Counted from the first letter of the stretch, positions 6,117-14,444 are shown. The stretch: 24,822 bases of DNA from Betaproteobacteria bacterium (GCA_028065725.1 JAPTVL010000512.1:1-24822); one strand, 5' to 3'. Notes: a model not told the origin generated them from the letters alone. A program made the numbers and translations.

Positions 6117-7556
6117 ATGGGATTATTTGCCAAATCTACCCCACAGCCTGCCGCCCAGCCTGTCGCTCAACCCAAACCACCGGAGCGCCCACGCTTTCAA
6201 ATTGGCCCGCTTCCTATTCCTCACTCCATGGAGCACCGGGGCTGGCTGCTCAGCGGTGCGCCTGGCACTGGTAAAACGGTTGTGATTACTGGCATGCTGG
6301 ACACCATTATTCCACGTGGCGATTCGGGGTTCGTTGCCGACCGCTCAGGCATTTACCTCAGCCGCTACTACAACCCCGAGCGCGACGTGATTCTGAGCCC
6401 ACTCGACGCGCGCGGCGTGGACTGGTCGCCCTTGGCTGAGTTTGAAGGCGAGGATAACTATTCTGCGCAGACGATCGCGCAGTCGATTATCCCCGATGGC
6501 TCCGGCGAGAGCGCGCAGTGGAATGCCGGCGCGCAAATCGCGCTCACAGCAATTCTTGAGCATTGCTTTGATAATCACCTCACAAACTCCGAAATTCTCC
6601 GGCTCGCAGTAAGGGCCGACCTCGATGAACTCAGTGAGATTTTCAAAGGCAAAGCCGCCGAGGCGCAAGTCGCGCCCGGAAATGAAAAGATGTTTGGCAG
6701 CATCCGCGCGATAATCGCGGCCTATATCATGCCTTACCAAAGGCTCGCGCCCGACGCTGGCCGGCATAGTTTTAGCATTAAAAATCACATCAAATCGGGA
6801 AATCAAGGCTGGCTGTTTTTTAATTACACCACCCCGCAAATGATGCCGCTGCGCAAGATTTTGTGTGCCATGGCTGATATTTGGTGCGAGGCCGTGATGA
6901 CCCTGCCGGCCGATGAGAGCCGCAGGCAATGGCTTGTCTTGGATGAGTTCTCCAGTATTGGCAGAATGAACGGGATCGCAAACTATGTTGCAAATGCACG
7001 TAAGCACGGCGGATGTTCAATCCTGGGGGTGCAAAGCATTTACCAGGGGTATGATGAATACACTGAAAACACCTTCCTTGGAATGATTTCGAGCCTCAAT
7101 AATCAGCTTATTCTTTGCACGGCCGATGGCAAAACGGCGGAGTATTTGAGTAATAATCTTGGTAATCGTCAAGAATCCCGATACATCCATTCAACGAACG
7201 CATCCCAAGGCAGCTCAAGCACTGGGGCGTCGTCCAACCAAGGGGAGAGTTACGCCCAGCAGGTTGTGGTGGAGAAAAACTTTTTGGAGGGCGAGTTGCT
7301 GTCTTTGCCTGACCTGCGCGCCGTCATAAAACTGGCCGGCGCGGCGAGGCCAACCGTGATTGACATCAATCTGCCCGCCCGCAAGCCGCCCGTCGCCGAG
7401 CCGTTTATCGCCCGGGTGCGCGCCCCTGCGCCAACCCCGGCCCCTGCGCCAGCCCAGCCGCCAGCCCCAGCAGCCGAAGCCGCAGGCCTGGAAGACCTGG
7501 ATGCCGCGCTTCAACCCCCGGCCGCGCCGGCCCCAGCGGCAGGCATCGACCTTTGA
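6117..7556 (+). CDS. TraD/TrwB-family coupling ATPase without membrane domain
   Basis: A 479-aa hexameric DNA-pump-type ATPase that would link the relaxosome to a secretion channel. After a Pro/Gln-rich lead, FQIGPLPIP (27-35) matches the segment before the nucleotide-binding fold in TraD (IGDLPI). Walker A is GAPGTGKT (47-54); the DRSG and LDARG..W motifs follow as in F TraD; Walker B is LVLDEF (273-278); ARKHGGC..LGVQS follows. The last ~60 residues are Pro/Ala-rich, a possible relaxase-contact tail. TraD and TrwB normally start with two membrane helices; here none is present and the ATPase fold begins almost at once, so the anchor is probably supplied by a separate small membrane protein (4025, 4533 or 5573). 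AAGGAG precedes ATG 6117. Confidence 0.9.
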   Translation: MGLFAKSTPQPAAQPVAQPKPPERPRFQIGPLPIPHSMEHRGWLLSGAPGTGKTVVITGMLDTIIPRGDSGFVADRSGIYLSRYYNPERDVILSPLDARGVDWSPLAEFEGEDNYSAQTIAQSIIPDGSGESAQWNAGAQIALTAILEHCFDNHLTNSEILRLAVRADLDELSEIFKGKAAEAQVAPGNEKMFGSIRAIIAAYIMPYQRLAPDAGRHSFSIKNHIKSGNQGWLFFNYTTPQMMPLRKILCAMADIWCEAVMTLPADESRRQWLVLDEFSSIGRMNGIANYVANARKHGGCSILGVQSIYQGYDEYTENTFLGMISSLNNQLILCTADGKTAEYLSNNLGNRQESRYIHSTNASQGSSSTGASSNQGESYAQQVVVEKNFLEGELLSLPDLRAVIKLAGAARPTVIDINLPARKPPVAEPFIARVRAPAPTPAPAPAQPPAPAAEAAGLEDLDAALQPPAAPAPAAGIDL

Positions 7557-7561
7557 CCACC

Positions 7562-7585
7562 CACCCCGGCCACCGCGCCGGGGTG
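7562..7585 (+). terminator. Terminator-like hairpin between coupling protein and relaxase
   Basis: Nine-base arms CACCCCGGC and GCCGGGGTG around six bases, followed only by TCTCTTG, not a full T-run. It could be a leaky terminator or attenuator lowering relaxase expression relative to the coupling ATPase. Confidence 0.5.
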
Positions 7586-7607
7586 TCTCTTGTATATAGG
7601 GGCTCAC

Positions 7608-10508
7608 ATGATTTCGCGCAGCATCATCACCAACCCCCGGGACGCCGCTGGCTACTACACCGACCAGGCCGCCGCGGCCGAGTATTACTCTGGCGAGGCC
7701 GTCCCCAGCGCCTGGACCGGCGCCGCCGCCGAGGCCATGGGCTTGACTGGCAAGGTGGATGCCGCCGCCCTGACCAACATCCTGCAGGGTCGCATCATCG
7801 AGGTCGATCCCGCCACCGGCGAACCCCGCGAACGCCAGCTCGGCCGGATCGGCAAGGACGGCCAGCCGCAACACAGGGCCGGGTACGACTTCACCATTTC
7901 GGCCCCTAAATCCGTGAGCCTTGAGGCCCTTGTGCACGGCAACCCTGCCGCCCTCGAAGCCCACCGCCGCGCTGTCGCCGCCGCCATCGCCTACCTGGAG
8001 GAACACGGCGCGCTGGCCCGCGTCGGCGGCAAGCACGTCAAAACCGACGGCCTCGCCATCGCCACGTTTGAGCACGTATCCAGCCGCGCGCGCGACCCCC
8101 AGCTACACACCCACGCCTTGTTTGCAAACCTCACATTTTTGGGCGACAAGGCCTACTCGCTGAGCAGTGAGAAGCTGTTCGAGCATCGCAGCGCAGCCGA
8201 TGCTGTGTATCAAAACACCTTAAGTTACGAACTTCAGCGCGCCGGCTTCGAGGTCCAGCACGATCGCGCAGGGCACGTTGAAATCGCTGGTTACACCCGT
8301 GCCGATCTGGAAGACTTCTCCAAGCGCAAGGCAGAGATCGACGCCACCCTTGCCGAGCGCGGGGCTGAGCGTGAAGGCAGCAGCGCCACCAGCCGCATGG
8401 CCGCTGCGCTGGCCACACGCAGCACCAAGGACTTGCCCGAAGTCCGCGAAGCCCACCTCGAACGCTGGCAAGCCCAAGCCGACGCCATGGGCATCAAGCC
8501 CGCCGAGCAATCCACCCAGCTTGCCAAACAAGCCAAGGCCATCGACCCCGCAGCCATCGCGCGCGAAGCCGTGCAGCAAGCCGTGGCGCACTTGACCGAG
8601 AGAGAGGCCGTCTTTCAATTGCACGACCTCAACCACCAGGCCGCGCGCTTTTCCGCGGGCAAAGCAAGCTGGACGCAGATTGCCGCCGAGATCAAGGCCC
8701 AGACAAAATCCGGCGAACTGATCCGCAACGGCGACCGTTTCACAACGCGCTCGGCGCAAGACCTCGAACGCGACAGCGCGCGCCGCCTGCAACAGGGCAA
8801 GGGGGCGCACGAGGCCATCCTGACCCCCCGCGAATTCGACGACGCGCTGGCGAAATTTGAGAAGCAAAAAGCGCTTGAATTGAAAGCTGAACGGTTCGCC
8901 CTGACCGCCGAGCAGCGCGCCGCCGCAAGCATGATTTTGACGGGCGATGACCGCTTCCAAGGCGTGCAGGGCCTCGCTGGCACAGGCAAGACGACCATGC
9001 TTGAGTTCGTGTGCACCGCCGCCGAATCCAAGGGCTGGACAGTCACCGGGCACAGCAACGGCAGCGAGCAGGCCGCCAAGCTGCAAGCCGAGTCTGGCAT
9101 TGCATCCACCACCACCGCCCGGCACTTGATCGATGCCGAGCAGGCCCTGCGCGGCCAGCCCACGACCGCCCAGCCGCCGCATGTCAAAGAGTTGCGAATC
9201 ATGGACGAGGCATCCATGGCAGGCCAACGCGAGTTTGCAAAGGTGTTGCGCACGACCGAAGCCGCAGGCGCCAGGACCGTGTTCCTGGGCGACAAGTTGC
9301 AGCATCAAAGTGTTGAGAGCGGCAAGGCCTTCGAGCAAGCGCAGCAACACATGCCGACCCGCGAACTGGGCGAGAAGAGCATTCGCCGCCAGCGCACCGA
9401 GCACATGCAAGACGCGGTAAAGGACATTCTGGCCCGCCGCCACGACGATGCCATCAAGCGCCTGGAGGTGAAGGAAATCGCCCCCGCCCAGGCGGCCCTG
9501 CAGGACGGTGCGACCCGCGACCAAAAGCGCGAGGCCGCCAAGTTTGACAACGCGGCAGTGATTAAGCAGCTCGCCGCCGACTACGTTTCACTGCCCCCCG
9601 ATGCCCGCGCCAACACCCTGATCGTCACCGCCACCAACGCCGACCGGCAGGCCATCAATTCAGCCATCCGCGCGGAACTCAAAGCCCGTGGCGAGCTTGG
9701 CGCCGGAGCGCAAATGCAGACGCTACGCAAGGCCGATTTGACCAGCGCCGAAGGCAAGCGCGCGGGCAACTACACGCCCGGCCAGATTCTGGAAACCAGC
9801 ACAAAAACCCAGCACCACGAGCGCGGCGAGCGCTTCGAAGTCTTGAAGACCGACAGCCGCACCAACACCCTGCGCGTGCGCCGCACAAGTGACGGCCGAG
9901 AGCAACTGATCGACCCGGCCCGCATCAAAGTCGTCGCCTACAGCGCCGAGGTCCGCGAGTTCGCCGCGGGCGACCGCATCAAGTTCACAGAGAACCACAA
10001 GCTGCCGAGTGGCGAGGCGGTGCGCAACGGCCAGTTCGCGCGCATCGAGGCCGTGACCGACAAGGCCATGGTTTTGCGCTTGGGCGAGGGCGACAAGGCC
10101 CAGCGCATCGAAGTCAGCAAGTCCAGCGCGCTCAAGGCCGAGCACGCCTACGCCAGCACCAGCCACGCAGCCCAAGGCCAGACCGTCGACAAAGTGATGA
10201 TCCACCACAACACCGCGGGGGGCCGCCACGGCGACCGCGAGGCCTACGTCAACGTCACGCGAGGCCGCGACGACGCCGTGATCTACACCCAAAACGCAGA
10301 GCTTGCTGGCAAGCAAGCAGGCGCCGAACTCAACAAAACCGCCGCCCTCGACCTCACGCCTGAGCAGCCGACGCCGCCCAAGCCGCCGACCGACGACCGC
10401 AAGCCCAAGCGCGAGACCCTGACCCGGGCGAGCACCGATCGCGCGATTTTGCAGGCGCAGGCGGAGCTTGAGCAGAAGCAAAAGAAGATCGGCAACGCCA
10501 CACTTTAA
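7608..10508 (+). CDS. trwC: MOB-F conjugative relaxase-helicase (TrwC/TraI type)
   Basis: A 966-aa bifunctional enzyme that nicks oriT, becomes covalently attached to the 5' end and unwinds the strand for transfer. Catalytic tyrosines occur as two pairs, Y16-Y17 and Y26-Y27, the MOB-F signature. The metal-binding histidines are H156, H167 and H169 in SSRARDPQLHTHA, with spacing identical to the TrwC triad. YDFTISAPKSVSLE (93-106) is the conserved relaxase core. A RecD-like SF1 helicase follows, with Walker A GLAGTGKT near residue 457, MDEAS near 530, and late motifs around 850-890 (ASTSHAAQGQTVD; VNVTRGRDD). The length equals that of R388 TrwC. ATG 7608 gives the expected N-terminus; an in-frame TTG at 7590 does not. 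A charged C-terminal tail ends just before the next gene. Confidence 0.96.
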   Translation: MISRSIITNPRDAAGYYTDQAAAAEYYSGEAVPSAWTGAAAEAMGLTGKVDAAALTNILQGRIIEVDPATGEPRERQLGRIGKDGQPQHRAGYDFTISAPKSVSLEALVHGNPAALEAHRRAVAAAIAYLEEHGALARVGGKHVKTDGLAIATFEHVSSRARDPQLHTHALFANLTFLGDKAYSLSSEKLFEHRSAADAVYQNTLSYELQRAGFEVQHDRAGHVEIAGYTRADLEDFSKRKAEIDATLAERGAEREGSSATSRMAAALATRSTKDLPEVREAHLERWQAQADAMGIKPAEQSTQLAKQAKAIDPAAIAREAVQQAVAHLTEREAVFQLHDLNHQAARFSAGKASWTQIAAEIKAQTKSGELIRNGDRFTTRSAQDLERDSARRLQQGKGAHEAILTPREFDDALAKFEKQKALELKAERFALTAEQRAAASMILTGDDRFQGVQGLAGTGKTTMLEFVCTAAESKGWTVTGHSNGSEQAAKLQAESGIASTTTARHLIDAEQALRGQPTTAQPPHVKELRIMDEASMAGQREFAKVLRTTEAAGARTVFLGDKLQHQSVESGKAFEQAQQHMPTRELGEKSIRRQRTEHMQDAVKDILARRHDDAIKRLEVKEIAPAQAALQDGATRDQKREAAKFDNAAVIKQLAADYVSLPPDARANTLIVTATNADRQAINSAIRAELKARGELGAGAQMQTLRKADLTSAEGKRAGNYTPGQILETSTKTQHHERGERFEVLKTDSRTNTLRVRRTSDGREQLIDPARIKVVAYSAEVREFAAGDRIKFTENHKLPSGEAVRNGQFARIEAVTDKAMVLRLGEGDKAQRIEVSKSSALKAEHAYASTSHAAQGQTVDKVMIHHNTAGGRHGDREAYVNVTRGRDDAVIYTQNAELAGKQAGAELNKTAALDLTPEQPTPPKPPTDDRKPKRETLTRASTDRAILQAQAELEQKQKKIGNATL

Positions 10509-10526
10509 CCACCCCCGGAGCCCACC

Positions 10527-10925
10527 ATGGACCCACGCCAACTTTTGGCCGACACCGCCGCCCGCCTGCGCGCCTTGCTCACCGGCACGCAAGCCAACCA
10601 ACGCCAGATCAGCGGCAAGATGCGCGCCGCGCTTGCGGCGCATGCATCGAAGGTGCGCGCAGCCGACGCCGCCCGCGCCGCGGAGCAAAAGCAGATCCAG
10701 CCTTACCAGTCGCCCCCCACGCCCGAAGCGGCAGCGGCACCGGCGCCCCGTGCTGCCCCTGCAGCACCATCGGCTGCGGCGGGCATGCAGTTCACCGCCG
10801 CCGACGAAAAGGCATCCATTTCCGGCGCCCTGGCCGTGGGCGTCGCCGTGGCCGCGCGGGCGATTGAAAACATGCGCGAGCGCGCCGAGCGCGCGCAAGA
10901 CAACGACAACGATCTGAGCCTGTGA
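10527..10925 (+). CDS. Hypothetical protein downstream of relaxase
   Basis: A 132-aa protein. Residues 1-60 are helical and basic (coiled-coil-like), 61-85 are Pro/Ala-rich, ~95-112 contain a moderately hydrophobic Ala/Val helix (ISGALAVGVAVAARAI), and the end is acidic. CCGGAG precedes ATG 10527, 18 bases after the relaxase stop, so it is probably co-transcribed with the relaxase. The hydrophobic stretch is too weak to call a membrane helix firmly. No family recognised. Confidence 0.7.
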   Translation: MDPRQLLADTAARLRALLTGTQANQRQISGKMRAALAAHASKVRAADAARAAEQKQIQPYQSPPTPEAAAAPAPRAAPAAPSAAAGMQFTAADEKASISGALAVGVAVAARAIENMRERAERAQDNDNDLSL

Positions 10926-10926
10926 T

Positions 10927-10952
10927 ATTTCGCGGCGCGCTGAATGTCCACG
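10927..10952 (+). promoter_or_regulatory. 26-bp intergenic element, copy 4
   Basis: ATTTCGC, ggcg, CGCTGAATG, tcc, ACG. It starts two bases after the upstream stop and lies 22 bases upstream of the micro-gene at 10975, the shortest spacing of all copies. Confidence 0.8.
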
Positions 10953-10974
10953 TCACCCCCTCCAGGAGCCCACC

Positions 10975-11079
10975 ATGCCCAACCTTTTCGCCCGCATCCG
11001 CGCCGCACTCTGCCCATCTCGCGCCGTGCCGCAGCAAGAGCCTGACCCCGGCCCCGACGAATTCGGGGAGCACGACTAG
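10975..11079 (+). CDS. 34-aa micro-protein
   Basis: A short reading frame: a basic, amphipathic N-terminal half (MPNLFARIRAAL) and an acidic, Pro-rich C-terminal half ending in EFGEHD. AGGAG lies a few bases before ATG 10975, and element copy 4 lies immediately upstream, giving it the same regulatory context as the larger genes. The next element copy begins 14 bases after its stop, so it would be its own transcription unit. Function unknown; it could instead be a leader peptide. Confidence 0.5.
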   Translation: MPNLFARIRAALCPSRAVPQQEPDPGPDEFGEHD

Positions 11080-11093
11080 CACGCTTGAAGCCG

Positions 11094-11119
11094 ATTTCGC
11101 CGCGCGCTGAATGCTTGTG
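11094..11119 (+). promoter_or_regulatory. 26-bp intergenic element, copy 5
   Basis: ATTTCGC, cgcg, CGCTGAATG, ctt, GTG. It lies 36 bases upstream of the gene at 11156. An in-frame ATG occurs within the element itself (11111) but has no ribosome site. Confidence 0.8.
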
Positions 11120-11155
11120 CGGGCCGCTCTTGGCCCGCGCAACCAGGAGCCAAAC

Positions 11156-11803
11156 ATGGCAACTTCAAACTTCGCGCGCGACCTCGCGCTGCGCAGCTTG
11201 CCCCCAGAACTGCGCGAGCAGCAAGTCCCAAAACAAGGCCTGACCCCCGAGCAGCACAAGGCTCGGGAGGCGCTTGCGCCGGGCGCGCTGCAAAAGATTG
11301 AGCGGGGCATCGCGGCCGAGGAAAAGGCCGACGCCGAGAAGCTGGCCGAGCTTTCAGCCCACCCCGCGCTGCATCCGTCCATGTCCATGTCCATGTCTCC
11401 GGGCGGCGGCAGCGATAACTCCTACGAGCACGCAGCCGCGATGAGCGCCCTGCAGGACCACCAGCGCGAAGCCGCCGAGCGCGCGCAGCAGCGCCAGGAA
11501 ATCAGGGAGAAGTACGGGCTGGGCGCCGCCACGGACCCTGGCCACAAGCCAGGTAGTGGCAGCACCGCCGCGCCATCTGGCGCGCCGGGGCCGTCGCTGG
11601 ACAGAGAAGCGCAGCAGCCCGCGCCACAACTGCCCGATGCCATCGCGCAACCGCCCGAGCCCGAGCGGAAGCTGCGCCCGCTCGAACGCGAGGCGATCGA
11701 GCGCCGCGCCGCCGCTGCGCCCGCTGACAAGCCCAAGCGTGAGCCGCCCGAGCGCCCCACGCGCGGCGACGAGGCCAAGCCCAAGCACCACGAGATCGTG
11801 TAA
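11156..11803 (+). CDS. Hydrophilic Pro/Glu/Lys-rich hypothetical protein
   Basis: A 215-aa protein with no hydrophobic segment. Residues ~1-70 are helical and charged. A short Met-Ser repeat (SMSMSMSP), encoded by a TCCATG triplication near 11377, is followed by a Gly-rich hinge. The second half is Pro/Ala-rich with many Arg/Glu pairs and a basic end. Much of it is probably disordered. CAGGAG precedes ATG 11156; the longer in-frame start at 11111 lies inside element copy 5 and is rejected. It has its own terminator (11814-11847), so it appears monocistronic. No family recognised. Confidence 0.72.
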   Translation: MATSNFARDLALRSLPPELREQQVPKQGLTPEQHKAREALAPGALQKIERGIAAEEKADAEKLAELSAHPALHPSMSMSMSPGGGSDNSYEHAAAMSALQDHQREAAERAQQRQEIREKYGLGAATDPGHKPGSGSTAAPSGAPGPSLDREAQQPAPQLPDAIAQPPEPERKLRPLEREAIERRAAAAPADKPKREPPERPTRGDEAKPKHHEIV

Positions 11804-11813
11804 CGCCGACCCC

Positions 11814-11847
11814 AAGCCCGCCCATCGTGAGATGCGCGGGCTTTTTT
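11814..11847 (+). terminator. Rho-independent terminator
   Basis: Arms AAGCCCGC (11814-11821) and GCGGGCTT (11836-11843), then a T-run. The first 31 bases from 11810 recur exactly at 12616-12646. Confidence 0.85.
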
Positions 11848-11857
11848 GCGCCCGCGA

Positions 11858-11883
11858 ATTTCGCCCCCGCCTGAATGGGTGTA
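11858..11883 (+). promoter_or_regulatory. 26-bp intergenic element, copy 6
   Basis: ATTTCGC, cccc, GCCTGAATG, ggt, GTA. The right block starts GCC instead of CGC, the only copy with that change. It lies 49 bases upstream of the outer-membrane protein gene. Confidence 0.75.
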
Positions 11884-11932
11884 GCAGCCGCATCCCGCGC
11901 GCTGCGCTTGATCACACACTGAAAGGTCCGTT

Positions 11933-12604
11933 ATGAAAAAGCAACTCACCGTCCTCGCCGTCGCCATCGCCGCTGCGCTTCCCGTCGCCGCCCACGCTGC
12001 GCAAGCCAGCGCCACTGCTGGCCTGCACGTATCCGCTGGCGCAGGCTTGACCTTCGGCCAAATCGACGGCCTGGGCCTGCGCAACGTCGGGGCTGCAGGC
12101 GTCACCGCTGGGCTGGGCCTCAACGCTTCGCCCGCAGGCATCCCGCTCGCCTTGACCGCCAGCGTCACCCGCCTGCACGGCGCTGGCGTGACCGAGCAGC
12201 GCGCCGACGCAAGCCTTGCGTATGTTTACAGCCCGCGCTTCGCGCCCGGGCTTGCGCTGATGCCCACGCTTGCCATCGGCCACGACGCCCTGATCGGCGG
12301 CGCAGCCGCTTCGCACGCTGCGGCAGGCCTCGCCGCCAGTTACAGCTTCGGCGCCAGCTCGCCGTGGGTCGTCAGCGCCAGCTACCTGCGGGGTGAAACC
12401 ATCGATGTCGCGCAAGCGGTCGGCGGAACCGGCCCGTACCAAAACGGCTCGCTGGCCGTGAGCTACGCCCACCCGCTGGGCCTGCCCGGCAATGCCAGCC
12501 TGGCCTACCAGCGCACGCGCTGGTTCAGCGACGCCCTGCCCTACGGTGGCGACCAGTACGTCCGCAGCGACGCCGTGACGCTCGGCTACGAACAGACGTT
12601 CTAA
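11933..12604 (+). CDS. Small outer-membrane beta-barrel protein
   Basis: A 223-aa exported protein. Residues 1-22 form a Sec signal peptide (KK, hydrophobic core, AHA cleavage site). The mature part alternates polar and apolar residues with many Gly, Ala and Tyr, and ends in ...LGYEQTF; a C-terminal Phe is the usual assembly signal of outer-membrane barrels. About eight strands would fit the length. GAAAGG precedes ATG 11933. The unit is bounded by terminators on both sides and sits directly before an adhesin gene whose regulatory region is a near-copy of its own, so the two surface proteins are likely expressed together. The ligand or role is unknown; a part in cell contact or adhesin display is inferred only from position. 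Confidence 0.75.
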   Translation: MKKQLTVLAVAIAAALPVAAHAAQASATAGLHVSAGAGLTFGQIDGLGLRNVGAAGVTAGLGLNASPAGIPLALTASVTRLHGAGVTEQRADASLAYVYSPRFAPGLALMPTLAIGHDALIGGAAASHAAAGLAASYSFGASSPWVVSASYLRGETIDVAQAVGGTGPYQNGSLAVSYAHPLGLPGNASLAYQRTRWFSDALPYGGDQYVRSDAVTLGYEQTF

Positions 12605-12619
12605 GTCTCACCCAGCCCC

Positions 12620-12652
12620 AAGCCCGCCCATCGTGAGATGCGCGGGTTTTGT
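12620..12652 (+). terminator. Rho-independent terminator (second copy of the 31-base block)
   Basis: Arms AAGCCCGC and GCGGGTTT (one G-T pair), followed by a T-rich stretch. It lies within an exact 31-base repeat of 11810-11840. Between here and element copy 7 are about 70 bases with no recognisable feature. Confidence 0.75.
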
Positions 12653-12722
12653 GTTTTTCATGCGCAGGCCGTGGACAACGCGACGCGCAACAAGGGGTTG
12701 CTCGGTTGCCCACCGCCCGCGA

Positions 12723-12748
12723 ATTTCGCCCGCCGCTGAATGCCTGTA
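12723..12748 (+). promoter_or_regulatory. 26-bp intergenic element, copy 7
   Basis: ATTTCGC, ccgc, CGCTGAATG, cct, GTA. Flanking bases also match copy 6 (GCCCGCGA before, TGTAGCAGC across the end), and the distance to the start codon is 49 bases in both, showing a duplicated upstream region. Confidence 0.85.
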
Positions 12749-12797
12749 GCAGCCCGCCATCGCGGCTGCGCTCAATCAACCAACCAAGGGCCAAACC

Positions 12798-14444
12798 ATG
12801 AAAACCAATTGGAAACAAACACTGCTCGCCGCCACGCTGGCGCTGGCAGCCTCGACGGCCTGGGCCGCCACGGGCGGCACGGGCAGCGGCGCCGGCAATG
12901 TCACGACCCAGGACACAAACAGCAATATTGCATCAGGCCTCAACGCCAAGGCCACGGGCGGCGTCTCGCTCGCCATCGGCGATGCCGCGCAGGCAACAGG
13001 CGCCGCGCCTGCGGGCTTCGGCGCGTACAACACCGCAATCGGCGCCTCGGCGACCATCACTGGCACAGGCAATTACGACGCCACGGCCCTGGGCGCCTAC
13101 TCAAACTCGGCGTCTGGCGGCTCGGCCGTAGGCTTCGAGGCAAGCGCCAGCGGGGTCGGCGCGCTGGCGGCTGGTGCATCTTCCACCGCCAGCGGCGCAA
13201 GCGCCGCGGCCGTGGGCGAGGGCGCACAAGCCACGGGGAGCAACAGCGTCGCGCTCGGCGCGGGGAGCACCGACGGCGGGCAAAAAAATGTCGTGAGTGT
13301 CGGCAGCGGCACGCTGCAGCGCCGCATCACCAACGTCGCCCCCGGCACGGTCGCCTACGGCAGCACCGACGCCGTCGACGGCGGGCAGCTCGCAACCACC
13401 AACGCCGCCGTCGGAGTTGCGCAGAGCACCGCGAACAGCGCCGCGAACCTCGCGCGCTCCGCGCAGGGCACGGCCAACACGGCGCTGACCATCGCCAACA
13501 ACTCGGCACAGTACGTAGCCCCCGGCACGTTGGGCCTCAAAGCCAACGGCGGCGCCGGCACGCTTGTCCAGAACGTCGCCGCAGGCCAGGCAGCCACCGA
13601 TGCCGCCAACGTGGGCCAAGTACAAAGCGCCGCAGCGGGCGCGGTGACCACGGCCAACAGCTACACGAACTCGCAAATCACGACGCTGCAAAACCTCATC
13701 AACAGCGCCACTGCGAGTGGCCTGTGCAAGTACAACGGGGCGGGCGGCATTGTCTGCGGGCGCAACACCACCGCCGCCTCGGGCGCCGTGGCGCAGGGCG
13801 ACGGCGCGTCGGCAGGCTACGCAGGCAGCCTCGCCATCGGCCAGGGCGCGACCATCACCGCGCCGACCAACCCCGCCGACGCCAACACCACCGGCGCCAT
13901 CGCCATCGGCCAAGGCGCGCAGGCCAACGCCGACCCGGCAACGGCCATCGGCTATCAAGCCAACGCTGCGGGGGCTAACTCGGTCGCGCTGGGCTACCAA
14001 GCCCAGGCGCTTGGAAACAACAGCGTGGCGCTCGGCGCGGGCAGTGTGGCCAACCGCGCCGACTCGGTGAGCGTCGGCAGCGCCAGCCAGCAGCGCCAAA
14101 TCACCAACGTCGCCCCCGGCACACAAGCAACCGATGCGGTGAATCTGGGCCAAGTGGACGGCCTGATCGGGCAGGCCACCAGCGGCATCCTGGGCCAAGC
14201 AAACCAGCACGCCGACGAGGTGGCGGCCATGGCCGCAGCCACCAGCATGGCGCCGCAGTTCGGCCCCAAGGGCTATGCGCTCACCGCCGCCGTGGCGGGC
14301 GTCGGCGGGGAAAGCGCCGTGGGCATCGGCTTCGCCCGGGCCTTCCGCTTCCACGACCACCCCGCCTACTGGCAGGCCAGCGTCGGCTTCAACGGCGGCA
14401 GCGGCACCGCCGCGATCAAGATTGGAACAAGCATCGGCTGGTAA
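12798..14444 (+). CDS. YadA-type trimeric autotransporter adhesin
   Basis: A 548-aa surface adhesin. Residues 1-23 form a signal peptide ending AWA. The passenger carries YadA-head-like repeats (NSVALGAGS at ~149 and again near 412; AIGQGA repeats ~350-375) and two neck/stalk motifs, NVVSVGSGTLQRRITNVAPG (~164) and the related DSVSVGSASQQRQITNVAPG (~425). Residues ~467-548 are the trimeric membrane anchor (AAMAAATSMAPQ, four strands, terminal GTSIGW). The passenger is short relative to pathogen adhesins, with two head-neck units that look like an internal duplication. Three chains would form one 12-strand pore and a surface fibre. It lies in the plasmid's transfer region and shares a duplicated control region with the upstream outer-membrane protein. 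Autoadhesion helping mating-pair contact is plausible but inferred. Confidence 0.93.
   Translation: MKTNWKQTLLAATLALAASTAWAATGGTGSGAGNVTTQDTNSNIASGLNAKATGGVSLAIGDAAQATGAAPAGFGAYNTAIGASATITGTGNYDATALGAYSNSASGGSAVGFEASASGVGALAAGASSTASGASAAAVGEGAQATGSNSVALGAGSTDGGQKNVVSVGSGTLQRRITNVAPGTVAYGSTDAVDGGQLATTNAAVGVAQSTANSAANLARSAQGTANTALTIANNSAQYVAPGTLGLKANGGAGTLVQNVAAGQAATDAANVGQVQSAAAGAVTTANSYTNSQITTLQNLINSATASGLCKYNGAGGIVCGRNTTAASGAVAQGDGASAGYAGSLAIGQGATITAPTNPADANTTGAIAIGQGAQANADPATAIGYQANAAGANSVALGYQAQALGNNSVALGAGSVANRADSVSVGSASQQRQITNVAPGTQATDAVNLGQVDGLIGQATSGILGQANQHADEVAAMAAATSMAPQFGPKGYALTAAVAGVGGESAVGIGFARAFRFHDHPAYWQASVGFNGGSGTAAIKIGTSIGW

Noticed and set aside
8220..10898. Long minus-strand frames (434 and 391 codons) opposite the relaxase
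   Set aside because: Typical antisense shadows in GC-rich DNA; Gly/Leu/Val/His-biased composition, and the + strand codes for an unmistakable relaxase-helicase.
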